Assembly (NCBI GenBank): GCA_964450435.1
Contig: CAYVCX010000029.1
Span: 1 to 34,436 of the forward strand
DNA: 34,436 bases
Source: SKLM01 sp964450435
GTDB lineage: Bacteria > Chloroflexota > Anaerolineae > B4-G1
Direction of reading: 5' to 3'
The position numbers were made by a program, and so were the translations under genes. How positions within the stretch are numbered: position 1 is the stretch's first letter; each line of letters opens with the position of its first letter. Below, in pieces: positions 23,898-31,437 of the stretch. The notes under the pieces are model-generated. The model searched no databases, was not told the origin of the DNA, and saw only the letters and a program-made list of their open reading frames with translations.

Positions 23898-25307
23898 ATG
23901 AAAGAGCGTGTGCACAAGCGTCCGGGCAAGTCTGGGCTCGTCTGGACCGCGGTCTCGGCGATGCTCGGGCTTGCTCTGGCTGCCTGTGGACGATGGCCCC
24001 CTCAGGCAGTAGAGACCGCAACCGCTGTCGTCGAGACGCCACAGATAACCCGGGAGGTGACCGCAGGGGTCACTGAGGAAGCCCCGCGGGTCACCCGGGA
24101 ACCCACCGCGACCCGGGAGGTTGTTGACGAGCCCACCAGGCAGCCTGAGGAAGAACCGGTCGAGATCGTCTTGTGGACCGTCGAGGGAGAGGCGGACGGC
24201 GGGCTTCAGTTTGTCCGAATGCTGGCCGGGGATTACGCCTCCCGCAACCCCCACGTGAGCTTGGAAGTGGTCGGCAAGGATCCCGAGACCCTGCGCGAGG
24301 ACTTCCTCACCGCTGGTCGGGTCGGCGGCGTCCCCGATCTGGCGTGGACGGTGAACGAGCACACGCGCCCCTTCCACGAGGCCGGCATGATCCTGCCACT
24401 GGACGATGTGTTCGAGCTGGATAAGCACGTCGACTCCGCCCTGGCGGGCGTGGAGCTTGATGGTCAGACGTGGGGCTTGCCGGTGGAGAATGGTGGGCAC
24501 CTTATGCTGATCTACAATCATGACCTGATAGCGGAGCCTCCACAGACCACGGACAGTTTGATTGCGGTAGGGGAAGAGCTGACCGTTGGTGATCAATACG
24601 CCTTGGTCTACAACCAGATGGATCCCCGGTGGCTGGTGCCGTGGCTGGGCGGCTTCACCGGCAGCGTCTTTGCCGAGGACGGCAGGACTCCCACGTTAGG
24701 CACCCCGGAGATGGTGGACGCTCTCCACTTTCTCTACGATATCCAGTACACGACCCCCCTGGTCCCCGGCGACAGCGACTACGACGGGGCGCGTGTCCTC
24801 TTTACCAAGGGCATGGCCGCGATGATCATCGATGGGGAATGGGCCTTGCCCGACTACAGGCGGGCCCTGGGTGACCGGCTCGGCGCTGCTCGTATCCCCC
24901 GGGTCAGCGCGACCGGGGAATGGCCGCAGCCCTATGTCGAGGGGATCTCTCTGATGTTTCCGGTCAATCTGAAGGAGAATTCCCTCAAGCTGGAGGCAGC
25001 GGTCCAGTTCGCCCGGTTCGTCACCAGCGCCGAGAACCAGGCGCTGCTGGCGACCGAGCTCAACCGGCTCCCGGCTTCGAAGGAGGCCCTCGGGGCTTCT
25101 GCAGTAACCGACGATCCTATCCTCAAGGGCTCGGCCGATCAGATGATCGTGGGCAGGCCCGCCCCCGCCGTGAGGGAGATGCGCTGTAACTGGGACGCGA
25201 TGGGGCCTGAGATGCAGGCCGTCCTGGGCGACGCCAAGTCGCCGGAGCAAGCGGCGGCCGATATGCAGCGGGCGGCTGAGAGCTGCGTTGAGGGGCTTGG
25301 TCAATGA
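23898..25307 (+). CDS. Family 1 extracellular solute-binding lipoprotein (MalE-like)
   Basis: The binding component of a carbohydrate-type ABC importer, 469 residues. A lipoprotein signal ends at LALAAC (Cys30), followed by a Thr/Val/Glu/Arg-rich linker with repeated VTRE-like units to about residue 85, a style common in Chloroflexota. The mature domain starts EIVLWTVEGEADGG and shows the cluster 1 pattern: DLAWTVNEHTRPFHEAG, LPVENGGHLMLIYNHDL, and FTKGMAAMIIDGEWALPDY near the hinge. GAGGAG lies 8 bases before the ATG. No permease or ATPase gene adjoins it, so it is an orphan binding protein that must use distant membrane partners. The ligand is unknown; a sugar or oligosaccharide is likely from the family. 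Confidence 0.88.
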   Translation: MKERVHKRPGKSGLVWTAVSAMLGLALAACGRWPPQAVETATAVVETPQITREVTAGVTEEAPRVTREPTATREVVDEPTRQPEEEPVEIVLWTVEGEADGGLQFVRMLAGDYASRNPHVSLEVVGKDPETLREDFLTAGRVGGVPDLAWTVNEHTRPFHEAGMILPLDDVFELDKHVDSALAGVELDGQTWGLPVENGGHLMLIYNHDLIAEPPQTTDSLIAVGEELTVGDQYALVYNQMDPRWLVPWLGGFTGSVFAEDGRTPTLGTPEMVDALHFLYDIQYTTPLVPGDSDYDGARVLFTKGMAAMIIDGEWALPDYRRALGDRLGAARIPRVSATGEWPQPYVEGISLMFPVNLKENSLKLEAAVQFARFVTSAENQALLATELNRLPASKEALGASAVTDDPILKGSADQMIVGRPAPAVREMRCNWDAMGPEMQAVLGDAKSPEQAAADMQRAAESCVEGLGQ

Positions 25308-25484
25308 TATGCTTAACAGGTCGGCGGGTTCGGCTCTGCCCTTCCATAGCTCATCGAGGCACGTCGTGCAGCTCACTGCGCGGTTCCCGGACCGGCCTTC
25401 TGTGGCGGACAGAGGACGGCGGCCCTTGGGAGCCCTGATCGCGTCGCCGCTTCGCTGGACCGCATTGGGCTGTCGCCTTCAACC

Positions 25485-27800
25485 ATGAGCCCCTGGAGGG
25501 ATCCCGCAGACGTTGAAGTCCCCCGCGCCCTGCGCGCGGCCGTCGGTGGTCATCCCTTGGTGGCTGAGACGCTCGTCCGGCGCGGGATCACCGACAGCGA
25601 ATCGGCTCGGGCCTTCCTGGACCCCGACCTGTACCGACCGGCGTCCCCGACTGAGCTACCCGACGCGACGCGGGCCGCCGTCAGACTTGAGCGCGCTGTA
25701 GAACGAGGCGGGAGGGTCTGGGTCTGGGGTGACTTCGACGTAGACGGTCAGACAGCAACCACCATCCTTGTTACCACCCTTCGCGACCTGGGGGCTTCCG
25801 TCCGCTACCACATACCGAACCGGAAGCGCGAGGGGCACGGGGTCAATCTGCCCGTACTCAGGGACATCGTGGCCGCCGGCGCCGATGTCATCTTGACCTG
25901 CGACACCGGCGTCACTGCCCACGAGCCCGTTGCCTACGCCCAGGGCCACGATGTGGATGTGATCGTCACCGATCACCACGACTTGCCGCCCGAGTTGCCG
26001 CCGGCCTATGCGGTGACGGACCCGAAGATGCTCCCCGAGACCCACCCGCTGCGCGAGCTGCCCGGCGTGGGCGTGGCCTACAAGCTGGCCGAGCTGCTCT
26101 ATCAGCGCGCTGGCAGGCCGGGCGCGGCGGCCGGGCACCATGATCTAGTGGCGCTGGGCATCGTCGCCGACGTGGCGGTGCAGACCGGCGATGTCCGCTA
26201 TCTGCTTCAGCGTGGGTTGGAGGCGCTGCGCCACACCGAGCGGGTCGGGCTCCAGGTATTGATGGACGTCATCGAGCTCGTTCCCCGCTGGCTCACCGAG
26301 GAGCACATCGGGTTTGAGCTAGCGCCCCGACTTAATGCCTTCGGGCGGCTAGCGGACGCTACGCCCGCGGTTGAGTTTCTGACTACCGAGGACCTGGAGC
26401 GCGCCCGTGTCTTGGCCCACGAGCTCGACGGCTTGAACGCGCGGCGCAAGATGTTGTGCGATCAGGTCGCCCAGGGAGCCGAGGCGCAGATTGAGCGCGA
26501 CCCCTCCCTTGTGGAGCGAGCTGCGCTGGTGCTCGCCCACCCTACCTGGCCGGGCGGCGTGATTGGCATTGTGGCTGGGCGATTGGCAGAGAAATACCAT
26601 CGCCCCACGATTCTTATCACCACACCGCCGGGCGAGCCGGCTCGTGCGTCGGCCCGTTCTGTCCCCGGCTGTGACATCAGCGCCGCTATCGCAGCGCACG
26701 GGGATATGCTGGAGGGGTTCGGGGGCCATCCCATGGCCGCTGGCCTGAGGATCGATCCCCGGCGCATCCCTGAGTTTCGCCGGGCCCTCTCCCGGACGGT
26801 GCGCCGGACGTGTGAGGCGGCTCTGGCGCAGGAACCGGAGCTGCAGATCGACGGCTACGTGCCGCTGGCCGACCTCTCCCTCGACTTCGTCGCGGAGGTA
26901 GAGCGCCTCTCGCCCTTCGGCCCTGGCAACCCCGCGCTCACGCTGGCTACTCGGGGTGTGTCCCTTGACAGCTACACCAGCGTAGGGCGCACGGGCGAGC
27001 ATCTGAAGCTCCGCCTGGAGGATGAGGGGGGAGGCACTCAGCAGGTGCTCTGGTGGCGGGCCGATGAGTCGCAGCTTCCCCAGGGCCCCTTCGATCTGGC
27101 CTACACCGTGCGTGCCAGCGACTATCGTGGTCAGCGCAACCTGCAGGTTGAGTGGGTCGCGGCCCGTCCCATCGAGGAACCGGCCGCCGCCCTCCGGGTC
27201 GCGGAGCCCGTCATTGAGGTCGTGGACCACCGGGCGGAGCCAGATCCCCAGCGAGTGCTCTCCCGTCTTAGGGATCAGGACGATGTGCTCGTATGGCGTG
27301 AGGGGAAGGCCGCCGTCGAGGGCCGCCATCGGTATGCTCTGGGACCGGCCGATGTCCTGGTCATCTGGACCACGCCCCCTGGAGCCCCCGAGCTGCGGGC
27401 GGCCCTGGGCCGCGTCTCGCCGGATACCGTCCACCTCTTTGCCGTCGATCCCGGACTTGACCATCCGAAGGGGTTTCTGACCCGGCTTGCCGGATTGGTC
27501 AAGCGAGCCATAGCCACTGAGGGCGGTCAGGTGGAGCTGTCCGTCCTGGCGGCGGGGACCGCACAGCGCGAGGAGGCGGTGCGAACCGGCCTGGCCTGGC
27601 TGGAGGGTCGCGGGGATATCGCCGTGCTTGAGGAACGAGATGGGGAGATGCGCGTTGCCCCCGGCGAGGGCCCTGTCGAACGTGATTTGTCCGAGATTGC
27701 CGCGCGCTTGAGGTCGCTCCTTGAGGAGACGGCGGCCTACCGCGCTTTTGTGGCTCGAGCCGATGCCGAGACGCTGATCAGCAGCGCCCTTTCCGGCTAG
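25485..27800 (+). CDS. recJ: Single-stranded-DNA-specific exonuclease RecJ
   Basis: A 5'-3' single-strand exonuclease of the DHH superfamily for recombination and mismatch/base-excision repair. It has 771 residues. DHH motifs are visible: GDFDVDG (82-88), CDTGV (139-143), and VTDHHDLPPELP around the DHH triad at 163-165. DHHA1 follows with GGHPMAAGLRID, then an OB-type domain (SPFGPGNPALTLATRGV onward). A C-terminal extension of about 200 residues beyond the OB fold has no motif I recognise; long tails occur in several phyla. The ATG at 25485 has no Shine-Dalgarno and no clear promoter; the 177-bp gap upstream shows nothing else. Confidence 0.94.
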   Translation: MSPWRDPADVEVPRALRAAVGGHPLVAETLVRRGITDSESARAFLDPDLYRPASPTELPDATRAAVRLERAVERGGRVWVWGDFDVDGQTATTILVTTLRDLGASVRYHIPNRKREGHGVNLPVLRDIVAAGADVILTCDTGVTAHEPVAYAQGHDVDVIVTDHHDLPPELPPAYAVTDPKMLPETHPLRELPGVGVAYKLAELLYQRAGRPGAAAGHHDLVALGIVADVAVQTGDVRYLLQRGLEALRHTERVGLQVLMDVIELVPRWLTEEHIGFELAPRLNAFGRLADATPAVEFLTTEDLERARVLAHELDGLNARRKMLCDQVAQGAEAQIERDPSLVERAALVLAHPTWPGGVIGIVAGRLAEKYHRPTILITTPPGEPARASARSVPGCDISAAIAAHGDMLEGFGGHPMAAGLRIDPRRIPEFRRALSRTVRRTCEAALAQEPELQIDGYVPLADLSLDFVAEVERLSPFGPGNPALTLATRGVSLDSYTSVGRTGEHLKLRLEDEGGGTQQVLWWRADESQLPQGPFDLAYTVRASDYRGQRNLQVEWVAARPIEEPAAALRVAEPVIEVVDHRAEPDPQRVLSRLRDQDDVLVWREGKAAVEGRHRYALGPADVLVIWTTPPGAPELRAALGRVSPDTVHLFAVDPGLDHPKGFLTRLAGLVKRAIATEGGQVELSVLAAGTAQREEAVRTGLAWLEGRGDIAVLEERDGEMRVAPGEGPVERDLSEIAARLRSLLEETAAYRAFVARADAETLISSALSG

Positions 27801-27866
27801 GCCACTCTGATCCACTTCATCTTCTGGAACGGCCGCTGACTTACTATAGGAGGGACAGGAGCCACG

Positions 27867-28847
27867 ATGGTACGGATACTCACCCGCCGGGACGTGCAGG
27901 AGGCTCTGTCCATGCCGCAGGCTATCGAGGCGGTCAAGGGTGCTTTTGCCCAGCTCTCGGCCGGACAGGCCGACGTTCCCCTGCGCACGGCCCTCGATGT
28001 GCCGCGTCACAATGGTGTGACGTTGTTCATGCCGGGGTATCTCTCTGGTGACGACGCCATGGCGCTGAAGATCGTGTCCGTCTTCGGCGACAACCCGGAC
28101 AGAGGGCTGCCGCTGATCCATGCGCTGGTCGTCGTGGTCGATGCGGCTACTGGGGCGCCCGCCGCGGTGATGGACGGCACCTACCTGACTGCTCTCCGTA
28201 CGGGGGCTGCTTCGGGGGCTGCCACGGAGCTGCTGGCTCGGCCTCAGGCCCACGTGGCGGCGATCTTCGGCGCTGGTGCCCAAGGACGCACGCAGTTGGA
28301 GGGGATCTGCGCTGTCCGCCCCATTGAGGAGGCCTGGGTCTATGACGTCGATTCCCAGCGGGCCCAAGGATATGCCGCGGAGATGGAAGGCCGCCTCGCG
28401 CTGGAGGTGCGGGTGGCCGAGACGCCGGCTCAAGCGGCCCGAGGGTCCGACGTCATCTGTACAGCGACCACGTCGTCCAGGCCGGTCTTCGATGACGCTG
28501 ACGTCCAGCCGGGCACCCACATCAACGCCGTGGGGGCCTATACGCCGGAGATGCAGGAGATACCGCCGCAGACCGTGATGCGCTCGAAGGTAGTGATCGA
28601 TCACCATGAGGCTGCCCTTGCTGAGGCGGGGGACCTGCTGATCCCCATGGAGCGCGGGCTGATCAGCGCCGACTATATCCACGCCGAGCTGGGCGAGATC
28701 GTCTCCGGTCTAAGGCCGGGCCGGGAGTCGCCCGAGGAGATTACGCTCTTCAAGTCGGTCGGCGTGGCGGTGCAGGACGTGGTCGCCGCTGCAGCGGTCC
28801 TGGAGGCGGCACAAGCTGCTGGGCTGGGCACTGAGGTTGACCTGTAG
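27867..28847 (+). CDS. Ornithine cyclodeaminase / mu-crystallin family oxidoreductase
   Basis: A 326-residue NAD(P)-dependent enzyme. Family marks: substrate region PLRTALDVPRHNGVTLFMPGYL with the conserved Lys in MALKIVSVF, the DGTYLTALRTGAASGAAT block, and the Rossmann motif IFGAGAQGRTQLEG. Members act as ornithine cyclodeaminase, alanine dehydrogenase (archaeal), Delta1-pyrroline-2-carboxylate or ketimine reductase, or lysine cyclodeaminase; sequence alone does not decide. GGAG lies 5 bases before the ATG, and a -10-like TACTAT sits at 27842-27847. It is followed after 81 bp by a DAO-family oxidase, suggesting a two-gene unit for oxidation of an amino or imino acid such as proline or hydroxyproline. 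That pathway is inference. Confidence 0.88.
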   Translation: MVRILTRRDVQEALSMPQAIEAVKGAFAQLSAGQADVPLRTALDVPRHNGVTLFMPGYLSGDDAMALKIVSVFGDNPDRGLPLIHALVVVVDAATGAPAAVMDGTYLTALRTGAASGAATELLARPQAHVAAIFGAGAQGRTQLEGICAVRPIEEAWVYDVDSQRAQGYAAEMEGRLALEVRVAETPAQAARGSDVICTATTSSRPVFDDADVQPGTHINAVGAYTPEMQEIPPQTVMRSKVVIDHHEAALAEAGDLLIPMERGLISADYIHAELGEIVSGLRPGRESPEEITLFKSVGVAVQDVVAAAAVLEAAQAAGLGTEVDL

Positions 28848-28928
28848 GGATCGGGCGGGTACCCTGTCGATACGTCACCGCTGCGGATTCCCCAGGTTTC
28901 GACTGCCTAGCTTGTCAAGGGGCTGAGT

Positions 28929-30086
28929 ATGGAACTACCTCGAACAGCTGGTGTAGTGATCGTTGGAGGCGGGGTGATGGGGGCCAGCACCGCGTACCAT
29001 CTGGCAGCCAAAGGGTGTGACGACGTGCTGCTCCTGGAGCGGGAGCGCTTCTTCGGAACGCAGGCGACGGGCAAATGTGCCGGGGGTATCCGCTACCAAT
29101 TCGGCACCGAGATCAACGTCCGGCTCTCGAAGCTCAGCCTGCCCATGCTGCAGCGGTTTGAGGAGCGCTTGGGACAGCCCATTGACCTGAACCTTTGCGG
29201 CTACCTCTTCCTCTTGACCCGGCGCGAGGATCTTGAGGTCTTCCGGCAGAACGTGGAGATGCAGCGTGCTCTCGGCGTGGAGACCGAGTGGCTGGCGCCG
29301 GCCGAGATTGCCGAGCTCGCCCCGCCGATTGACCTGGAGGGCGTCCTGGCCGGAACCTTCAATCCCAACGATGGCCTGGCGGATCCCAGCAGCGTGGTGC
29401 AGGGCTATGTCTCGGCGGCAGGACGGCTTGGAGCGGCGCTCATGACCGACGTGGAGGTCACCGACATCCTGATGGTGGGCGGGCGCGTCCAAGGGGTGGT
29501 CACCGACCGGGGCACGGTGTCCGCGCCCGTGGTGGTCAACGCCGCCGGGCCGTGGGCCGGCGTGGTCGGGGAGATGGCAGGGTTGGATATCCCCGTCGTG
29601 CCCCGGCGGCGCCAGATCGTGGTTACGGGACCCATTCCGGAGCTGCCTGAGGACTTCCCCTTCGTGATCGATTTTGCCCAGTCGCTGTACTTCCATCCTG
29701 AGGGAGATGGGATCCTCACCGGCATGTCGAATCAGAACGAGACTCCAGGTTTCGATCAGTCGGTCGACAGAGAGTGGGAGCTGGTCCATCTGGAGGCGGC
29801 AGCCGCTCGTATGCCGCTCCTGAACCGCGCCGGGCTGGCTAACCGCTGGGCTGGACTGTACGAGGTGTCGCCCGATGCCCATCCCATCCTGGGCCGAGTT
29901 CCGGAGTTGGAGGGGTTCTACTGCATCAACGGTTTTAGCGGTCATGGATTCATGCATGGCCCTGCTTGTGGCCTCCTCCTGGCCGAGGAGATTGTCGACG
30001 GGGAGGCCCGGACCCTCGACATAACGTCCCTCTACATCGACCGGTTCCGCGAGGACGCGGGGATTGTCGAGTACAACGTCGTTTGA
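28929..30086 (+). CDS. FAD-dependent amino-acid oxidoreductase, DAO / sarcosine-oxidase-beta-like
   Basis: A 385-residue flavoprotein that oxidises a secondary amine or D-amino-acid type substrate. The dinucleotide motif VVIVGGGVMGASTAYHLA is at 9-26, followed by LLERERFFGTQATGKCAGG, the second FAD-contact VVNAAGPWAG, and the C-terminal INGFSGHGFMHGPACGLLLAE. These fit the SoxB / HcnC / hydroxyproline-dehydrogenase beta group. No alpha or gamma subunits are present, so a stand-alone or differently partnered enzyme is likely. AAGGGG lies 6 bases before the ATG. Upstream is the OCD-family gene, downstream a GntR regulator; together they look like a regulated catabolic cassette. Confidence 0.87.
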   Translation: MELPRTAGVVIVGGGVMGASTAYHLAAKGCDDVLLLERERFFGTQATGKCAGGIRYQFGTEINVRLSKLSLPMLQRFEERLGQPIDLNLCGYLFLLTRREDLEVFRQNVEMQRALGVETEWLAPAEIAELAPPIDLEGVLAGTFNPNDGLADPSSVVQGYVSAAGRLGAALMTDVEVTDILMVGGRVQGVVTDRGTVSAPVVVNAAGPWAGVVGEMAGLDIPVVPRRRQIVVTGPIPELPEDFPFVIDFAQSLYFHPEGDGILTGMSNQNETPGFDQSVDREWELVHLEAAAARMPLLNRAGLANRWAGLYEVSPDAHPILGRVPELEGFYCINGFSGHGFMHGPACGLLLAEEIVDGEARTLDITSLYIDRFREDAGIVEYNVV

Positions 30087-30105
30087 GACCGGTTCGTGGT
30101 GTCTA

Positions 30106-30152
30106 TGCTCCCGTGCTCGTGGAGCAATCGGAGAATGTCCCTGTCGGGAGCA
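30106..30152 (+). repeat. Nested inverted repeats after the oxidoreductase gene
   Basis: TGCTCCCG (30106-30113) pairs perfectly with CGGGAGCA (30145-30152). Inside, TGCTC (30114-30118) pairs with GAGCA (30122-30126). The arms share the same TGCTC/GAGCA core, so alternative pairings are possible. ACTGAAAAATG follows, not a U-run, so a simple terminator is unlikely. It ends 15 bp before the gntR -35 box. Confidence 0.4.
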
Positions 30153-30167
30153 ACTGAAAAATGACCC

Positions 30168-30209
30168 TTGACAAATGCCGCGATATGTAGTATACTGGTA
30201 ATATATCAG
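30168..30209 (+). promoter_or_regulatory. gntR promoter with operator-like palindrome
   Basis: A full-consensus -35 (TTGACA 30168-30173), 17-bp spacer and TATACT (30191-30196). CTGGTA-ATA-TATCAG (30195-30209; one mismatch between arms) overlaps the end of the -10 and the start point, where a GntR/FadR-type repressor would block RNA polymerase. The 8-bp palindrome AGTATACT (30189-30196) also overlaps the -10. Autoregulation by the adjacent gntR product is inferred. Confidence 0.65.
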
Positions 30210-30281
30210 AAATATACTCAGCCTAATTGCCAAGTGTGTCAGGTAGACTGGGTTCAGGCTTGTTCGTTGGAGCCCTTAGCT

Positions 30282-30953
30282 ATGCTTGAGTCGGCTCTGG
30301 TCGAGTACGAGGACAAGGGGTCCCCGCACGTGCGGCTTAGTGAGAAGGCGTACTGGCTCATCAAGGAGAAGGTGGTCACTCTGGAGCTCCCCCCTTCTGC
30401 CGTTATCGATGAGCAGCTCTTGATGGAGGAGTTAGAACTGGGCCGCACGCCGATCCGTGAGGCGCTGCAGCGCCTGGACTCGGAGGGGTTGGTCAACGTC
30501 GTCCCTCGGCGGGGGACATTTGTCAGTGACATCAGTATCACCGATCTGCAGAAGATCTTTGAGTTGCGCACTGTCTTGGAGGGTTTCTGTGCTCGTCTGG
30601 CTGCTCAACGCATCACCGACGAGCAGCTGGAGAGGATAGAAGTGGTGCTGCGGGATCTTGAAGAGCTGCAGGACGGCAATCCTTCTGCTCTGATGAGCGT
30701 CGACAAGCGTTTCCACAAGCTGTTGTACAGAGCTGCCGACAATGAATTCCTGACCGAGACACTGGATCGCCTGTACGATCTCAGCCTGCGTCTCTGGTAT
30801 CTCGTGTTGGCCCGCCTCGACGACGTGAGAGATTCTATCGAGCAGCACCATAGGATCGTCGACGCTTTGAGGAAGGGCGACTCAGAGCGGGCCGAATTGC
30901 TCGTCCAGACCCACATCGTGGAGTTTCAGCGGAGCATCAAAGCCGCATTGTGA
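30282..30953 (+). CDS. GntR-family transcriptional regulator, FadR/FCD subfamily
   Basis: A 223-residue regulator. The N-terminal winged helix (AYWLIKEKVVTLELPPSAVI, then LGRTPIREALQRLDSEGLV and PRRGTFV) is textbook GntR. The C-terminal all-helical FCD domain includes FELRTVLEGFCARLAAQRI, DKRFHKLLYRAADNEFL and EQHHRIVDALRKGD, with Asp/His residues that bind a metal and small carboxylate effector in relatives. ATG 30282 was chosen: the longer frame opening at 30168 starts inside the promoter. Its ribosome site is weak (GGAG about 11 bases away). The gene lies between catabolic enzymes and an ABC importer, so it probably senses an amino- or organic-acid substrate of that cassette. Confidence 0.92.
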   Translation: MLESALVEYEDKGSPHVRLSEKAYWLIKEKVVTLELPPSAVIDEQLLMEELELGRTPIREALQRLDSEGLVNVVPRRGTFVSDISITDLQKIFELRTVLEGFCARLAAQRITDEQLERIEVVLRDLEELQDGNPSALMSVDKRFHKLLYRAADNEFLTETLDRLYDLSLRLWYLVLARLDDVRDSIEQHHRIVDALRKGDSERAELLVQTHIVEFQRSIKAAL

Positions 30954-30971
30954 CCTGACAGTGCGTGGCTT

Positions 30972-30989
30972 CCCGCCGCGCACGGCGGG
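30972..30989 (+). terminator. Hairpin after gntR
   Basis: CCCGCCG (30972-30978) pairs with CGGCGGG (30983-30989), followed by TCTGTGTACTTG. The U-run is weak; some read-through into the riboswitch is plausible, as no separate promoter is obvious between here and 31014. Confidence 0.5.
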
Positions 30990-31013
30990 TCTGTGTACTT
31001 GAACAGCTTGAAC

Positions 31014-31132
31014 GCCGAAGGTGCCCTTTCGTGGGCAACGGGGGAAGTCCGGTTCGAGTCCGGCGCTGTCCCGCAACTGTGAGCTACTCAGTTGGTCAGA
31101 CAGAGTAGCGAGCCAGAGCACCTGCCTTCGGC
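31014..31132 (+). promoter_or_regulatory. Cobalamin (B12) riboswitch
   Basis: An adenosylcobalamin/cobalamin-class aptamer. The closing stem P1 is GCCGAAGG (31014-31021) with CCTTCGGC (31125-31132). The conserved core reads GGGGGAAGTCCGG, then TCCGGCGCTGTCCCGCAACT, then GTGAGC, and the B12 box AGCCAGAGCACCTGCC lies at 31111-31126. These are the diagnostic blocks of the class. The TTCGAGTCC loop looks like a tRNA T-arm but belongs to this fold. A terminator at 31157-31248 supplies the expression platform. The first gene downstream encodes a tandem LivK-like lipoprotein, not a usual B12 gene. Confidence 0.93.
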
Positions 31133-31156
31133 CCGATCTAGGATCTCCGAGGAGAG

Positions 31157-31248
31157 GGAGCAGATCGTACGATGAGCCACCAGACCGGGTGTTGAGACTC
31201 TGCGCGGCCGCTCTGGACTCATCCTACGGTTGCTCCTTTTTTTCTTTC
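31157..31248 (+). terminator. Intrinsic terminator of the B12 riboswitch
   Basis: A long interrupted stem: 31157-31176 with 31218-31236 (GGAGCA...CGTA.GATGAG against CTCATC.TACG..TGCTCC), enclosing about 40 bases, followed by TTTTTTTCTTTC (31237-31248). It is placed 25 bp after the aptamer, as in riboswitches that stop transcription when cobalamin is bound. Between 31249 and the next ATG at 31438 there is no gene beyond two possible peptides of about 20 codons with no support. Confidence 0.8.
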
Positions 31249-31437
31249 AGTGGCTCCTGGTCCTGACCGACGGCGATGGGATCATGCATTTATGTCCTGA
31301 ATGGTACGATCAGGCTCGAGCCAGATCTGTAAGAGAAAGGGGGTGATAGTCCCGACAAACCATCTGCAGCTTCGTTCCATAGCACGTACTGCGTATAAGG
31401 AAGTCTAATTTAGAGTAGAAAGGGAGAAGAAGCGAAA

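Noticed and set aside
26349..28682. 777-codon open frame on the minus strand
   Set aside because: It spans antisense across recJ and the OCD-family gene, both with clear motifs in plus frames; its product is low-complexity and unrecognisable.
31050..31062. GGTTCGAGTCC resembling a tRNA T-arm
   Set aside because: No acceptor stem, D-arm or anticodon arm fits around it; it is the loop of the cobalamin aptamer core.
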